Assembly (NCBI GenBank): GCA_947561395.2
Contig: OX387192.1
Span: forward strand, 744,001-808,000
DNA from: Buxus sempervirens
Lineage: Eukaryota; Streptophyta; Magnoliopsida; Buxales; Buxaceae
Direction: 5' to 3'
DNA: 64,000 nucleotides
The translations under genes were made by a program, and so were the position numbers. Below, one piece after another: positions 45,301 to 56,290 of this stretch; the first letter of the stretch is position 1, and every line of letters begins with the position of its first letter. The notes beneath the pieces are model-generated. The model searched no databases and was not told where the DNA came from. It saw nothing but the letters and a program-made list of their open reading frames with translations.

Positions 45301-47230
45301 TTTTCAAATTTGCTGAATTTTCTCAGTTTTCAAGTTCAAAAGCTTGATTGAAACATGTTTGAGTTGAATTGATATCAAAAAATATGACACCTTAGCTTGT
45401 TCTTGGAGCTTCAATATTATGTTTAATCTTAAAGGAATACACATTTTTTTCTTTTTTTTTTTTGGACATTTTTATATTTTCTTTGGGGTGCCTAAGGATT
45501 ATCCACAGTGTTTAGGCATTTTATTCTGAAAATTCGGGCTGAAAAAGCCAATTTATTCATTTTCTGCATGTATCCGGTATTAAGGGCTGGATAAGCATAT
45601 GCCTTATTGTATCCGGTAACAATGACCGGATACACGCATATGTCTTTGTATCCGGTAATATATACCGGATATGAAGGAAAGTGTTCTTAACTGGCCTGAG
45701 TTGCCGGTTAATGCCTAAATGGCCATTTTTGACTCATTTTTTTCACCAGATTAGGTTTTTTTCATTCCCACTTGATGTTCACCTTAACTTGACCTTCAAA
45801 ACTTGCCCCAAATTGGGCTTGCACATCATACTTGCAAAATTCCCCAAATTCATGAAAATAGCATGGCTTTACCTTGCCACCTTGTATTACCTTCATTCAA
45901 TATGGTATTCACATTATACCTTGGCCTGTAAAACATGCAAACGGCCTTCCCACATTTACACCAAATTCCCCAAACGCAATTGTGTACTTTTAGCTGAAAA
46001 CGTGTTTCTCCACCTTCAAGCGTATGGTTTTTGAGTTTTGGCTTAATTGGCAACTTAGAACTCAAGTCTAGTGATGCCCGGAATCGAATCACAGATCCCA
46101 TTGTCATCACATCATTGACTCAAATTCTAAGGTGAATGCTTTCACTTTCGCTTTCCGAAGTCACGACCTCGGTGCGCCAAGCTACCTACATTCATGGTTC
46201 AACTTCCTATAGGTAAAAGGGTAGGTTGTGCAAAGTGTTTATTGTGCTCAAGTGCATTTAAAATTGAGGTAACATTCACAACGTCCCAGCCCCTTGCCAC
46301 TCTTTTTCGTAGCCATGCATTCAATTTCAAGCCAAGGTACATATGACAAAATAATGAAGCTAAATACAAGCAAGCAAGAGCCAAAGCAACCAAATATGCA
46401 CAAAAATATTACATGCCCAAAAAGTGGTGTACAAGCATGTTATCATGTTATACCAATAACCAAAAAATCATGCTAAACATGCTTGAAACCCAAAAGCATT
46501 CCCTAAATCTCAGATTTCATGCTCTTTTTCATGCTCAAAGTGTACCATTTCTACCCAAGTTGAAGCCTAAAAATTTTAGCAACTACTTGACATGGTCCAA
46601 AAGTGTTTCAATTAGGTAAAACATGCTTGAAATCTCCCCCGAAATACACTCAAATTTCCAGATTTTTCATGCTCAAAAGTGCATCACTCATACCCCAAAT
46701 TAATGCCTAAAAATTTAGCAACTACTTGACATGGTATAAGGAGAGTTTTGATGGTAAAAACATGCTTGAAAACCTCCAAATTAACTACTGAATTCCAGAT
46801 TTCATGCTCATGGTTTTCATGCTCAAATCAAGTCCCCCTATACCCCAAATCAAAGGCATGGCATAATAATAAAAAAAATTTAAGCACAAGAAAGCATGCT
46901 TCATGGGAATCATGTTTGAATACCCCAAAAATTCTGAACTCCTAGATTTCATGCTTCTAATTCTCATGTTCAAACCATGGTATTAAAAATTCAAATTAGA
47001 GCATGTTATCACCAAATGCATCAAAATCATGCTTCAAGATAGGCTTTTCTTAAATCAATCTCTAGGCAACATCAAACAACACATGCATGCCTTTGTCCAT
47101 AGAAATTCCCAAGCATCCTAATCAGATTTAAAATACAACAATATGCACAATAAAATAAGCAAAATAGCAAGCATTCAAAAGTAAGTAAAAAGCATGAATA
47201 TACACAAAATGGCTTAAATCCACAAATCCC
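45301..47230 (-). other. Leader region of the Tat element between PBS and the tandem repeat
   Basis: Non-coding. 46620-47030 has several direct copies of a GCATGCTTGAAA...CCAGATTTCATGCTC pattern. 46070-46200 holds a tRNA-like stretch (see findings). A four-dyad array is at 45571-45710. No gene is recognised. Confidence 0.6.
45571..45710. promoter_or_regulatory. 39-bp-period dyad array in the Tat leader
   Basis: Starts at 45571, 45610, 45649 and 45688, all with 9-bp spacers. The second and third have intact half-sites; the first has CTGGATA on the right; the fourth is TAACTGG-N9-CCGGTTA. No convincing TATA box is adjacent on either strand (GAATAAAT on the minus strand near 45560 is the best candidate). 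Confidence 0.85.
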
Positions 47231-47244
47231 CAGCAGAGTCGCCA
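47231..47244 (-). other. Primer binding site of the Tat element
   Basis: Two bases after the 5' LTR the minus strand reads TGGCGACTCTGCTG(GGGA), of the tRNA-Arg-complementary type described for Ogre and other Tat elements. The tRNA assignment is from family knowledge. Confidence 0.8.
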
Positions 47245-47246
47245 GT

Positions 47247-49581
47247 TGTGAGACATGGGAAAAAATCACCCGAATGATCATCCCTCCGTCAACACACGGG
47301 CTCAACGCAAAAATGGGAGAGTCACCACCATTCAGAATTTTTAGGTGAGAATGGACACCAAAAGATTAAAGAACAAGCAAAAAGAGATAAAAAGTGCTAA
47401 AAGGCAAATTTTAGAGTAAAAATAACCCTACTTGAAAATCAAATCCAGATATGGGTAAGGGGATTAGATTATGAACGGGGGAAGGTGTTAGGCACCCCCA
47501 TTCACCCACACAAGGTGGTTGCCAAGTGTTTGTTCATGCTAAAAGAAAATAGGAAGCTTGCTAAAAAATCATGAAAAGCCTTGAAAAAGGAACAAGTGTA
47601 TGATATATTCACATGAAAATCCAAATGGATTTTAGATCTTCTCTTATGTCAATATCATTTCTGAAATGTCATAAAAGGATAAAAATCTAAGCAAAAGAAT
47701 GTACAAAGCCAAGTTGAATCAAATCCGGAAAATTCGGTGAAAAGTAATGCCATTTGTCTTGAAATCATTCAAATCAAATTTTAAATCAAATCAAACCAAA
47801 TCTATTTGAAAGATTATGGTAAATAATAGTCTCATGCAAAATTTCAAGTAACTCCGGGTGAAAACCTAAGAGTTATGTTCCTTGTAAGGTTGCTGCCGGA
47901 GAAAATCAAAAATAGTAAGTAGACAACTTTGGAAAATCACCTAGAAAAATCCACTCCATAAAAACCCACGAAATTTGGTGTGATTGAAGTCTGTATGGCT
48001 ATCTTTCAGAATAAACTAGCCTCATACAAAAATTCATTCGGATGTGCCTTGGGTGGTCTCCCGAACAGGCCGCGAAGATCACAGATTTACCCAAAAAAGT
48101 ACTAATGAGCAGCTCTGAGTAAATTTGTTACCAATAATTCAAATGGAGTCAAAAAATTATGAAACTAACTGGATTTAAAAATAGACTCATAAAGGAGTGC
48201 CCAGAAACAAAAATCATTCGAATCGGACTTAAAACGAACACATGGCGCTCCGTCGAAGTGACAAGTTCTGTATTTGAACCTGAACTGTCCAATCAACTTC
48301 GACAGAGAGGTGTCAAAAATCCGCTTGATAGAAATTAATGAAATTTAGTGGAAATAAACTAGACAGCCTCACCTTTCCCATGGTTCTGGAATCACTCCAA
48401 AATTCATCTGGACGATGAAGTTATGAGTGTCCGAAGTCGGGGTACAGTTGCTGTCAAGTTAAGCCCTTTTTGAACAAAACCAATGCAAAAATGTGACAAA
48501 GTGTGTGAAATTCGTGCAAGATGAACACAAAACCTTTAAAAATCATCCAAAGACATTCCAGAATTGATTGAGTCCATTTATTTGAGATTTATCACAATGA
48601 ATGTAATAAATCCCCAAATGTGAGCCTATCCCGCTAAAATAGTGCTATGTATGTGCAAGTGTGAAAAACCATACAAGATCAATAGCATGCATACATATTC
48701 ATCAAAATAAGGTTCTAAGAACAGCTTAGGGTTTCGTTCCATTATCGTTTCCCTTTGTTCTCTCTCCCCGTTAAACACGGTTCTTCAAGATAATCAAGGG
48801 TACTTTGAATATGAAACGATTTACAATCAATCAAAAGGCTTTATGCTACATAGGTTCTAGCACTAGGGTCAATCCCCAGTCTCGTTTCTCCTAGATCCCG
48901 CCTCCACGTTTTACGGCTAGGGGGAGTCTCGAGATACTTTTAGCCGGGGAAGGATTTTCACACACATAGAAAGCCTTATTCTACAGAAAGGTAGAAGAAG
49001 AGATCTAGATCTAGAAATATAAAGACAGAAATTAAAAGAAAAGTTTGAGGCTTACCTGGGTTCTGGAAGCACTTCCGCAGCGGTTTCCCTATTCTCTTGG
49101 GGTTCTTCTTGGCGAGAATTCAAAACAAGAGTTAATGGCCATTTGCTTAAGGAGGAGCTTCCTATTTATAGGCAAAGGTTAGGGTTAGGGTTGGTGAGAA
49201 TGGTAGACACAACATAATGTCTATAGCCCACCAACCTTAACCCTAAGGCTATTTCCGAGATTTCCCCTCATTTAATGAGGGATATGATGGTAAAAGTGAA
49301 AAGCTCTCGGAAAACCCTAATTTATAGCAAAACTTGTGTATCCGGTATATCAGGCCGGATACACAAGGACCTTAAGGTATCCGGTATATAATACCGGATA
49401 CACTAAGCACTGCTTGTATCCGGTATTTGTCACCGAATACAAAGAGGACTACTTGTATCCGGCCTGAGTTGCCGGATACAGGTAAAAATTCATTTTCTTC
49501 AATTTTTGTGCTGGCTTTCAAGGAGATAATGATTTTTTATGATTGTTGATCATTTTGACAGTGCAATTTGGGGTGTCTGCA
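47247..49581 (-). repeat. 5' LTR of the Tat element
   Basis: 2335 bp. The first bases are TGCAGACACC (one change from TGTAGACACC). Minus-strand TATAAAT is near 49170-49163. Dyads start at 49339, 49378, 49417 (right half CCGAATA) and 49456. It contains the leader sequence ending in an AACCCAGGTAAGCC splice-donor-like site (about 49060). Confidence 0.95.
49339..49478. promoter_or_regulatory. 39-bp-period dyad array, 5' LTR
   Basis: Four 23-bp dyads at an exact 39-bp step, matching the 3' LTR. Spacer sequences are conserved between the two LTRs. TATA lies about 170-190 bp downstream on the minus strand. Confidence 0.92.
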
Positions 49582-50131
49582 GAAGCAACAACGTATTGCT
49601 ATTGCTTGTTGTGCATTACATAACTTTATCATAATGCAAGCACATGAAGATTATCTATTTGTAGAATTTGAAAATGAGGAAATGGTTGTCGAAGATGAGC
49701 TAGTGGGTTCAAGTTCACAACAACCAATAGAGATTGATGTGACAGCTCAATCTCGACGAGAGATGTCAGAATTAAGAACTCAATTGCACGTAGACTAGCT
49801 AGTGCATATGGATTAGCTTGGTGGTGATATTAGTTACTTGTTTAGCTATTTGAATGTAATTAAATGACTAATTTTATGAAACTTTTATAATATTAGACTT
49901 ATATTGTTGGATATATTTCTAAGTACAATGCATCAATTGTTTACAATACTTCTATGGAAGTAAAAAAACAATTTATATACTATTGCTGTTACCAAACATG
50001 CTTTTTTGCTTCTTAACAGCAAAGCAAAAGTTTACTAAACAATTTTGCTTCAAGAAAAAAACAGTCAAAAAGTATAAAATTGTTTTTTTGCTTTTAAAAG
50101 CAAAAAGGCAAAAGTATTACCAAACAGAGCC

Positions 50132-52146
50132 TTAGTGGACCTTGGATTCTAGATGAAAACAGAGCCTTAATTAAGAATATAATATTGGGATGAAACGTGA
50201 AACATGGGACCATTCCATTTTTATGGAGTGGTTTTGAACAAGTAACTTGTTTCCCCAGTTGACCAAAAACTATGAAATTGGATGACGTGGAAATCTGATC
50301 ATGTTGTCACCATACATTATACGACACCCTTTAATCTTATCCTAAGATACGGAGACCAAAACAGCTTGAACTTTAAAATTAATAAATATAGACTTACTTA
50401 ATTAGCAATCTTCTTACACTAGATCTCACCTGAAATCTCATCATACAACTAGAAGATAATATCAAAATCCATCAAATTGTGAGAGAAAGATTGGGGGAGA
50501 GGAGAAGATTTTTTGGGAACTTAAAATCATTCTTCGAAGGACTGAAAGAGTTGTATGGAGAAGATAATTGTATGTATTATGTAGCTTATTGAAGAAGGGA
50601 GAATGTTTGCCATAGATAAGTATTTCAAGAGGATTAGGTGAACTTGTAGCTTGAGGCAGACGGCTTCAGATCCCAACCACCCTAGCAGCTGGCTGTGGCT
50701 GTAGTTGTGTTTAATTAAACAAATGGAAAAAGAAAATAACATAATTAATAATTATTAATTGCAGCTCTCTATTCTTCCTTCTTCTCTTCTATTTCTTATT
50801 ATGGGATTAGAGACTCTTCTTTGATTGAGAAAGCTACATAAAAATTAGACCTAATCCATCACTAGAAACAAGGTCTCATTCACCTCATAATACAATACAT
50901 GTATTGAGATAGGCAGATGGGCAATGGAAAAAAGAACTAAAAAAGACAAATACAAAAGCAAGCCATGCCAAGGTTGAAGCAGTCAACTACAAAAAGGGAT
51001 ATATATCACATTTATCATGATATTTTAATACCATTTGCTGGTTCTTATACCTTGTGGGCTTCTCTTCTCTCATATGTAAAATTGATATTAAATATATTTT
51101 TATAAGAAAAATTATTTTAAATGGGTATATTAATACTTTCACCAGTTGACTTGAAAGGCAAAGGCAGATACAATAAGCAAAAGTGACTAATTCTCTTATA
51201 ATTAATATAACTGAGCATAACATAAGTTTATATATGTAAAAAATTAAAAATGTGTAACCAAAACTTAGTCACAATGATCAGATGATTAATTATTATCCCA
51301 CCATAGGTCAAGTATGTTTAATTGCATTTAAAAATTGGCCCATGTGTTATGACATATACTCACCATTAATACTAAACTAAATTACCTTGTATGTTTCTCC
51401 AAGGGGATAACAAATTAATTGTGAAATTTTTGTATTGGGAATACCTAACACATGCACCCAAATTAAGTTGTTAGACAGTCATGATCAGCTAGAATACTTC
51501 ACAATATATAATATCCTAAAAACCCTCAATACTAACTATTTATCCAAGAAAATCCATTGATGAGTATGTATACCCATTACACTTGGTAGTCAAAATATAT
51601 ATAAACCAAGGAAACCCAAAGCCAAGATTCCATTTAATTAACTTTCCGCGTTTAACTGATCGACTAATACGCTTATCTCTATTCATTAGCCAAGACAAAA
51701 ATTAAAAAGAAAGAAAGCCCCCAAATTAATTCTCTTGTTCTCCTTCTTATATAATGTGACATTTAGATGTTGAAAGGGAGAGAAGGTAAATTTAAGCCAT
51801 TTAGAGATCATGTCAAAAGTGAATGATTTGGTTTGGGACATATAAATCCATCAAAGGGATTTTTTTTTTCTTTTCTATAGAAAATTATATCTTGACATTT
51901 GTCCCAAAATTTAATTTAATCCCCTCTTTCTGTCTTGGTTTCTTCCTTTCCTGATAGTTTATAATAATGTGCACGTATTGCACAAGGGGCATTTCGTTAA
52001 CAACACTATTTAAGTCTAGGTGACGTGTTTGAATTGTGAAGCTTCGATTTATATGAAAGTAGATTGTATAAATTAAATGTTCTCACAACGCCGCCACCAA
52101 ACCCAATTCCTCTCATCCTCTTCCCCAAGAAAAGAAATTATCAGAA
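50132..52146. other. Intergenic region upstream of the small plant gene
   Basis: AT-rich. Short frames only, none with recognisable protein features. A TATA-like CTATTTAAG at about 52005 and a run of CCGCCACCAAACC at 52090 suit the promoter and leader of the gene at 52147. Confidence 0.5.
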
Positions 52147-52491
52147 ATGGAAGGTCTGATCCCTCTCGTTTACAAGGCCATCAAGCGAACGAGCACTCGC
52201 CGGAAATACGATTGTCTCTCGTCCGGGGCTCCACAAAGTTATAATTATAACATCGACGACTTTTATATCAGAAACCAGGTATATGATGAGAAGCCGTTGT
52301 TCACGCCGGAAAAGGTCGCCGGATTTGAAGTTGAACACAAGACTCATCGACGGAACAAGTCTGTTGGAGACTTCTCAGGCAGGCTCTTCTCGCCGGAGGA
52401 AGGCATGAAGGGGCCTCGTTTGTCCAAGGAAATTGTGGGGTTTAGGAGTCATCGAGCTTGGATGTTCTCATGTATCAGTGGTCATGCCTAG
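52147..52491 (+). CDS. Small conserved plant protein of unknown function (MEGLIP-type N-terminus)
   Basis: A single-exon frame of 114 codons. The start MEGLIPLVYKAIKRTSTRRKY resembles a family of short plant proteins that begin MEGLIP and carry a basic, Ser-rich middle; here HRRNKSVGDFSG at about 68-79. No signal peptide, membrane segment or catalytic motif is visible. Codon use is richer in G and C than the surrounding DNA, and the ATG is in a good context (GAAATGGAAG). A TATA-like element is about 140 bp upstream. The function is not known to me; stress-related regulation has been suggested for similar genes, but nothing here shows it. Confidence 0.75.
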   Translation: MEGLIPLVYKAIKRTSTRRKYDCLSSGAPQSYNYNIDDFYIRNQVYDEKPLFTPEKVAGFEVEHKTHRRNKSVGDFSGRLFSPEEGMKGPRLSKEIVGFRSHRAWMFSCISGHA

Positions 52492-52680
52492 TTCTTCCTT
52501 ATTTCCAATTTTTTTCTTTTGTGTGTTTTGAATGTTTTTATTTATGAAATGTAAGATGTTACATAAGCTTTGTTCGATGTTCATAGCAATCAAAAATACC
52601 CACAAGAGGGTTGGTCTTTCGTGTTCCGGTAATGGAAGTTCTTTCTTGCTACAGTCATGTTTATGTACGGAAGCATTGCA

Positions 52681-52707
52681 CAGAGATAGAGAGAGAGAGA
52701 GAGAGAG
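52681..52707 (+). repeat. (GA)n microsatellite
   Basis: AGAGATAGAGAGAGAGAG run in the 3' flank of the gene at 52147-52491. Confidence 0.8.
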
Positions 52708-53569
52708 GACTTTTTCTTCCTTAGTAATTAACAGAAAGCAGTTCATTTTGCGGAAAATTTGACATGAAAATAGGAACTTGGGGGGTGTACAAATTGAAGT
52801 TTTCTTTTAATTCTTTAATAATGATCTGGTGGGGGCTTAATTGGTCAAGACGGTTCAGGCTTAGATGGCGTCCGGAACCATCTCGATGTTCTCGATGTTC
52901 TTGAATCTAGCAGAGATGGTCAAGGGGAAGCTTCCTTAGTAGCTCACGGTGGTTTCGTCTTGGACCAAACAATTGTGCGCGGTTGACGAGCATTCATTGC
53001 AATGGTTGCAGTCCAACTAGCTACAAATCACCTCATGACCTGTTGGGTGGGTCAGTGAACTTTTTGAGTGTTTGATTTAAAAATGTACACGCCCTGTCAA
53101 GCTAATTTCCAAAAGGATGATCATCCAAAGTGTTTCAAACAATTCAAAGCATCAAGACCAAGTCACTTAAGAGCAAGTTTGTTTACAGGTAATCGATCGA
53201 ACTTTTTAAAGTCATCGGCGCGCCATAGTTTAGGTAGGACATATTTATAGGAGTCAACTTGGGTTGGGTAAATCCGAATACCTCTGGATCCAAGCTGTCG
53301 GTTTTCGTTGTGTTCTCAACTTTTTGGATCGGTTTTAGTTCAAACTGAATTTGTTTGATTCGGTTTTGGGTTTAAAGCTTGGTTAAACTAAACCGAACCG
53401 AAAACAGACTTTCAGAACACCCTGTCTCCACCTCTTCAAGCCCATTTTGATCATGAGTCCCATCATCTTCATTGCCTCTCTCCCAATTATTTCTCCCTTT
53501 ATTCTCTATTGCTCGAGAGGATTAGAGTCACTACTCAACCTTAAATGTAGAGATCTGTTATAATCTTAG
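52708..53569. other. Intergenic region
   Basis: No gene recognised. 53230-53430 contains GGTTTTGG/AACCGAAC repeats related to the MITE at 6008. Confidence 0.4.
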
Positions 53570-53828
53570 GCTGCGTTTGGTATTGTCTTTTTCTTTTTGA
53601 AGCAATAAGTATATTAGGACAGTGAATGCTTTTGAGAAAGAAAAAGAAATATAATTGCTTAATTTTCTTGAGAAGGAAAATTTTATTGCTTCTCAAATTT
53701 TTCTAGTTGCTTAAGAAAAATTGAGAAGCAATAAAATTTTACTTCTCAAGAGAAGTAAAAACACTCACTGTCCAAACATGCTTATTGCTTCAAAAGGCAA
53801 AAGCAAAAAAGCAGTGCCAAATACAATC
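53570..53828. mobile_element. Harbinger-type MITE, 259 bp
   Basis: Ends GGCTGCGTTTGGTATTG at 53570 and the inverse of GATTGTATTTGGCACTG at 53828. The inverted repeats extend through TTTTGAAGCAATAAG and GGACAGTGA. Flanks are TTA and TCA. The central part is itself a near-palindrome (AATTTTATTGCTTCTCAA). Subterminal GAAGCAATAA is shared with the Harbinger element at 9243, which may have mobilised it. Confidence 0.75.
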
Positions 53829-54700
53829 TCAATCTCCAAAAAGCTTCAATTTGCTACTTCGCACCTCCATGCCGTCTCCAATATTGGAAAAGATGCCATA
53901 TCTCGTTGCCTCCACTCGACTTCCGATGCTGATGCTGTTGTCGAGCAATTGATTTGAGAGCTCTTTTTCCTGTAAAGGAGGGTAACATGTAGGTTTCTAG
54001 CAATTTATTAGAAATTCAATTGGCTCTGAAGGGCTGTGATGCTTCTTTCGTTGATGTTTTTGTCCAAGAGATAGGTTTTCTTGTCCAGTTTGGATATCAC
54101 AAACAAAAAAAAAAAGAACCATTTGTCGTGGCAATTGGGTTTGGGTTGGGTTTGATTTTGGGTTTTTCATTTTTTATTGATTCGGCTTTGGTTTGGGAAC
54201 TTTGGTTCTGATATCAGTTCGGTTTTGGGTCAGCTCTTGGTATTTGGTAACTTCAGTTTGATCTTCGGTTGAGGCCGGCAAGGCAAGAAAATTGCAAGAC
54301 CGACAAGGCAAAAACCAAACAACCTCTTAATGGTTATTTAATTCTCGAATATACTGATGTTTCAAATGGACGGTATATGGTCAACCAAACCAGAAGGCGT
54401 TTAAAATAATCTGAACCCCCCAACTTAACCCGTTTAACTCCTTTAGATTACAATTTATTTGAAAATTTACAATTGATCACATTATTAATTTATTATATAT
54501 GTGACTGTGGGGTTGTTGGTGGGTATATAAATTTCACTATCACCATAACTTAATCTTATCTAATCCCTAGTTACGTGTGTTTCCTTCTCTTAGCTATTTC
54601 AAGCAACATTTCTAGGAATCTCATTGCATTAAATTGACTAGTAAAGAAACCAAAAACGTAATTGGCCGGCCGGTTCTTTAATCTATTTGCTATATTTACC
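53829..54700. other. Intergenic region
   Basis: Short plus-strand frames at 53721-53957 and 54020-54211 have no recognisable features. 54150-54260 is GGTTTTGG-rich repeat sequence. Confidence 0.35.
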
Positions 54701-54955
54701 ATATAATAATATAGACTAGAAGGGTGCACGTGCAGTACTGCACGTGTGCAAGAAGAGACGGAAGGAGACAATGTTGGAGGGAACGGTTGCAAAAAATTGA
54801 TTGGTAGTTTTTGAAAACATTAAGATAGTTTTTACCATTCTACCCTTTATTAATAAATCTTCTAAATAGTGTGTAAGGGCTATTTTGGAAAGCTGAGTAT
54901 TTTGTTTAGCACGATTCCCAAGGGGCCTCTTCTTGTTATATATAATATAGATAGA
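54701..54955 (+). repeat. Second copy of the 240-bp dispersed repeat
   Basis: ATATAGACTAGAAGGGTGCACGTGC at the left (split here: GGGTGCACGTGC is the key part), GTGTAAGGGCTATTTTGGAA in the middle, and CCAAGGGGCCTCTTC then TATATAATATAGAT at the right. It matches 7441-7682 and 62185-62392. Confidence 0.5.
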
Positions 54956-56290
54956 TATAAAGTATAGATTTATACAGCTTAGGTTTGTGTGACCAAACCA
55001 AATCCAACGAGCCTGAAATCAGACTTGGGCCTAAGAAATGTTTATGAAAATAAACCAACTCCAAGCCCAAAAATTTTAATCTGATTGATCCGGCCCAACC
55101 CTATTTTCAGCTCAACTTTTTGCCTGCTTAGACTTGTCTCGTAGTTGTAAGATCTGAACCACCTCACATGCATAAAGTTTTAAATCGGGCTAAGTGGGCT
55201 GGGCTTAAAATTGTCACTAGTTACTTCTTTGTTTCAAACCTTTTGTTCAATTTTGCTATTGAAATAGGCGATATAATGGGTTGGGCCTGCAACATATGTT
55301 CATCCCTTCTCAATGCTTGCCATGCCTTTTTGATCTGCAGATAAAAAGCTGCAGTTGCATGTCAGTCATTTTGGTTGAGAAAAGGAGTAAGTACAAGTGT
55401 TAAGAATTGTCTATAAGGTCACATGCATGAAAGGTTCTAGAGCAAAAACAATTTTTCACGACATAAGGGATCTCCTAAAACTAATGTTTTAATGTTTTTC
55501 TTTCCATAGACTTGAGAAAAATTAAAAAAAAAAAAAACAGTGTAGTGATTATACATGTCCTGAAATTTTGATAAATATATCATTTGTGCTTATATAGATT
55601 AAGATATTATATAAATGGCTAATACGAACAGTTCTTGACAATTAACGGTTTGGATTGGCTATAACATTCATCTGCTTGGCAGATATGATCTTATCACAAC
55701 AATAATCTATTTGACTTGAAAACTTCACTTTCTATTATTTTTTTTTCTTATATCAAAAATGATTTTACCCACAATTGTGAGCTTTTATTTTATTTAGTGC
55801 AAACCCATTCAAGAACATATATAGACCCTTCATTACATCCTAAGTTTTAGGAAAGCCTTTTGATGTCATCATCCTGGTACTCATCGTAGGCTACAAACCA
55901 AATCTTCCTAGGACATTAGTCCAATCATCGTAGCATATATACTAGCACGTTCTTCGTAGGATACTATTGTTATCATCGTCGCTTACGAGCCAAGGATATC
56001 AGTCCAATCATTGTACGATACTAGCATATTCTTCGTAAGATGTTTGGGGAATAAAGTATTAAGGTACAATGTTTTTGGACTTATTGGTAATTAGTTTGGA
56101 AAAGTATAATGTTTTTAGATCATTGACTTTTCCAAGTATGTTTTTGTAAATAGGTTGGAAAAGTAGCCCCTTTCAATAATTTCCCTTATTTTATTTAGTA
56201 CAAACCCACAAGATCGTACACCTTTCATTACGCCCTTACAAATGACTAAATAAATTTGCAGTCACCCCATCCATAGAATTAATGTGTGAT
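54956..56290. other. Intergenic region with a short direct repeat
   Basis: Two diverged copies of an AGTCCAATCATCGTA...TTCTTCGTAGGAT segment at 55909-55963 and 55991-56042. Otherwise AT-rich, no gene recognised. Confidence 0.4.

Larger units (their letters stand above)
26736..49581 (-). mobile_element. Full-length Tat/Ogre-type Ty3-gypsy retrotransposon, 22.8 kb
   Basis: Bounded by two LTRs of about 2.33 kb and a perfect GAAGC duplication (26731-26735 and 49582-49586). Minus-strand order: 5'LTR, PBS, 2-kb leader, 13-copy tandem repeat, gag, protease with G-patch, RT, RNase H, second (archaeal-type) RNase H, integrase, a long 3' region with two genes on the opposite strand, PPT, 3'LTR. The second RNase H, the Arg-type PBS, the large size and the extra reading frames place it in the Tat lineage (Ogre/TatV-like). 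The protein frames hold several stops and frameshifts, so it is probably mobilised in trans. Confidence 0.95.
26192..49798 (+). pseudogene. PIF/Harbinger DDE transposase, frameshifted and split by the Tat element
   Basis: Only the catalytic part is present: 26192-26735 and, after the 22.8-kb insertion, 49587-49798. After a TATAG acceptor the frame reads DCIGAIDGTHISASVP (first Asp), later NSGYCNMQGF (second Asp replaced by Asn) and RNAIE-like WNAIE (Glu present), then HNFIIM near the C-terminus. At least three one-base frameshifts (near 26330, 26375 and 26665) break it, and an intron lies at about 26416-26500. The N-terminal part expected before the first Asp is missing, so an internal deletion may have joined it to the Myb-like gene. 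The insertion separates the codons for LQK and QQR. Confidence 0.85.
9243..50131 (+). mobile_element. PIF/Harbinger transposon, broken up by nested LTR insertions
   Basis: The left end at 9243 (ATGTCTGTTTGGTGATGC) and right end at 50131 (inverse GGCTCTGTTTGGTAATAC) are Harbinger-type inverted repeats, followed inside by GCTTTTAAAAGCAAAA. Flanks are TCA and TTA, an imperfect 3-bp duplication. Removing the insertions at 10502-19100, 20970-25866 and 26736-49586 leaves about 4.5 kb, normal for this superfamily. It carries a Myb/SANT-like gene (20611 on) and a DDE transposase (26192 on), both decayed. The non-LTR stretches 9243-10501, 19101-20610 and 49799-50131 show no other recognisable gene. 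Confidence 0.8.

Noticed and set aside
44292..45307. Repetitive proteins on both strands
   Set aside because: By-product of the 77-bp tandem repeat in the Tat leader; no start context or homology.
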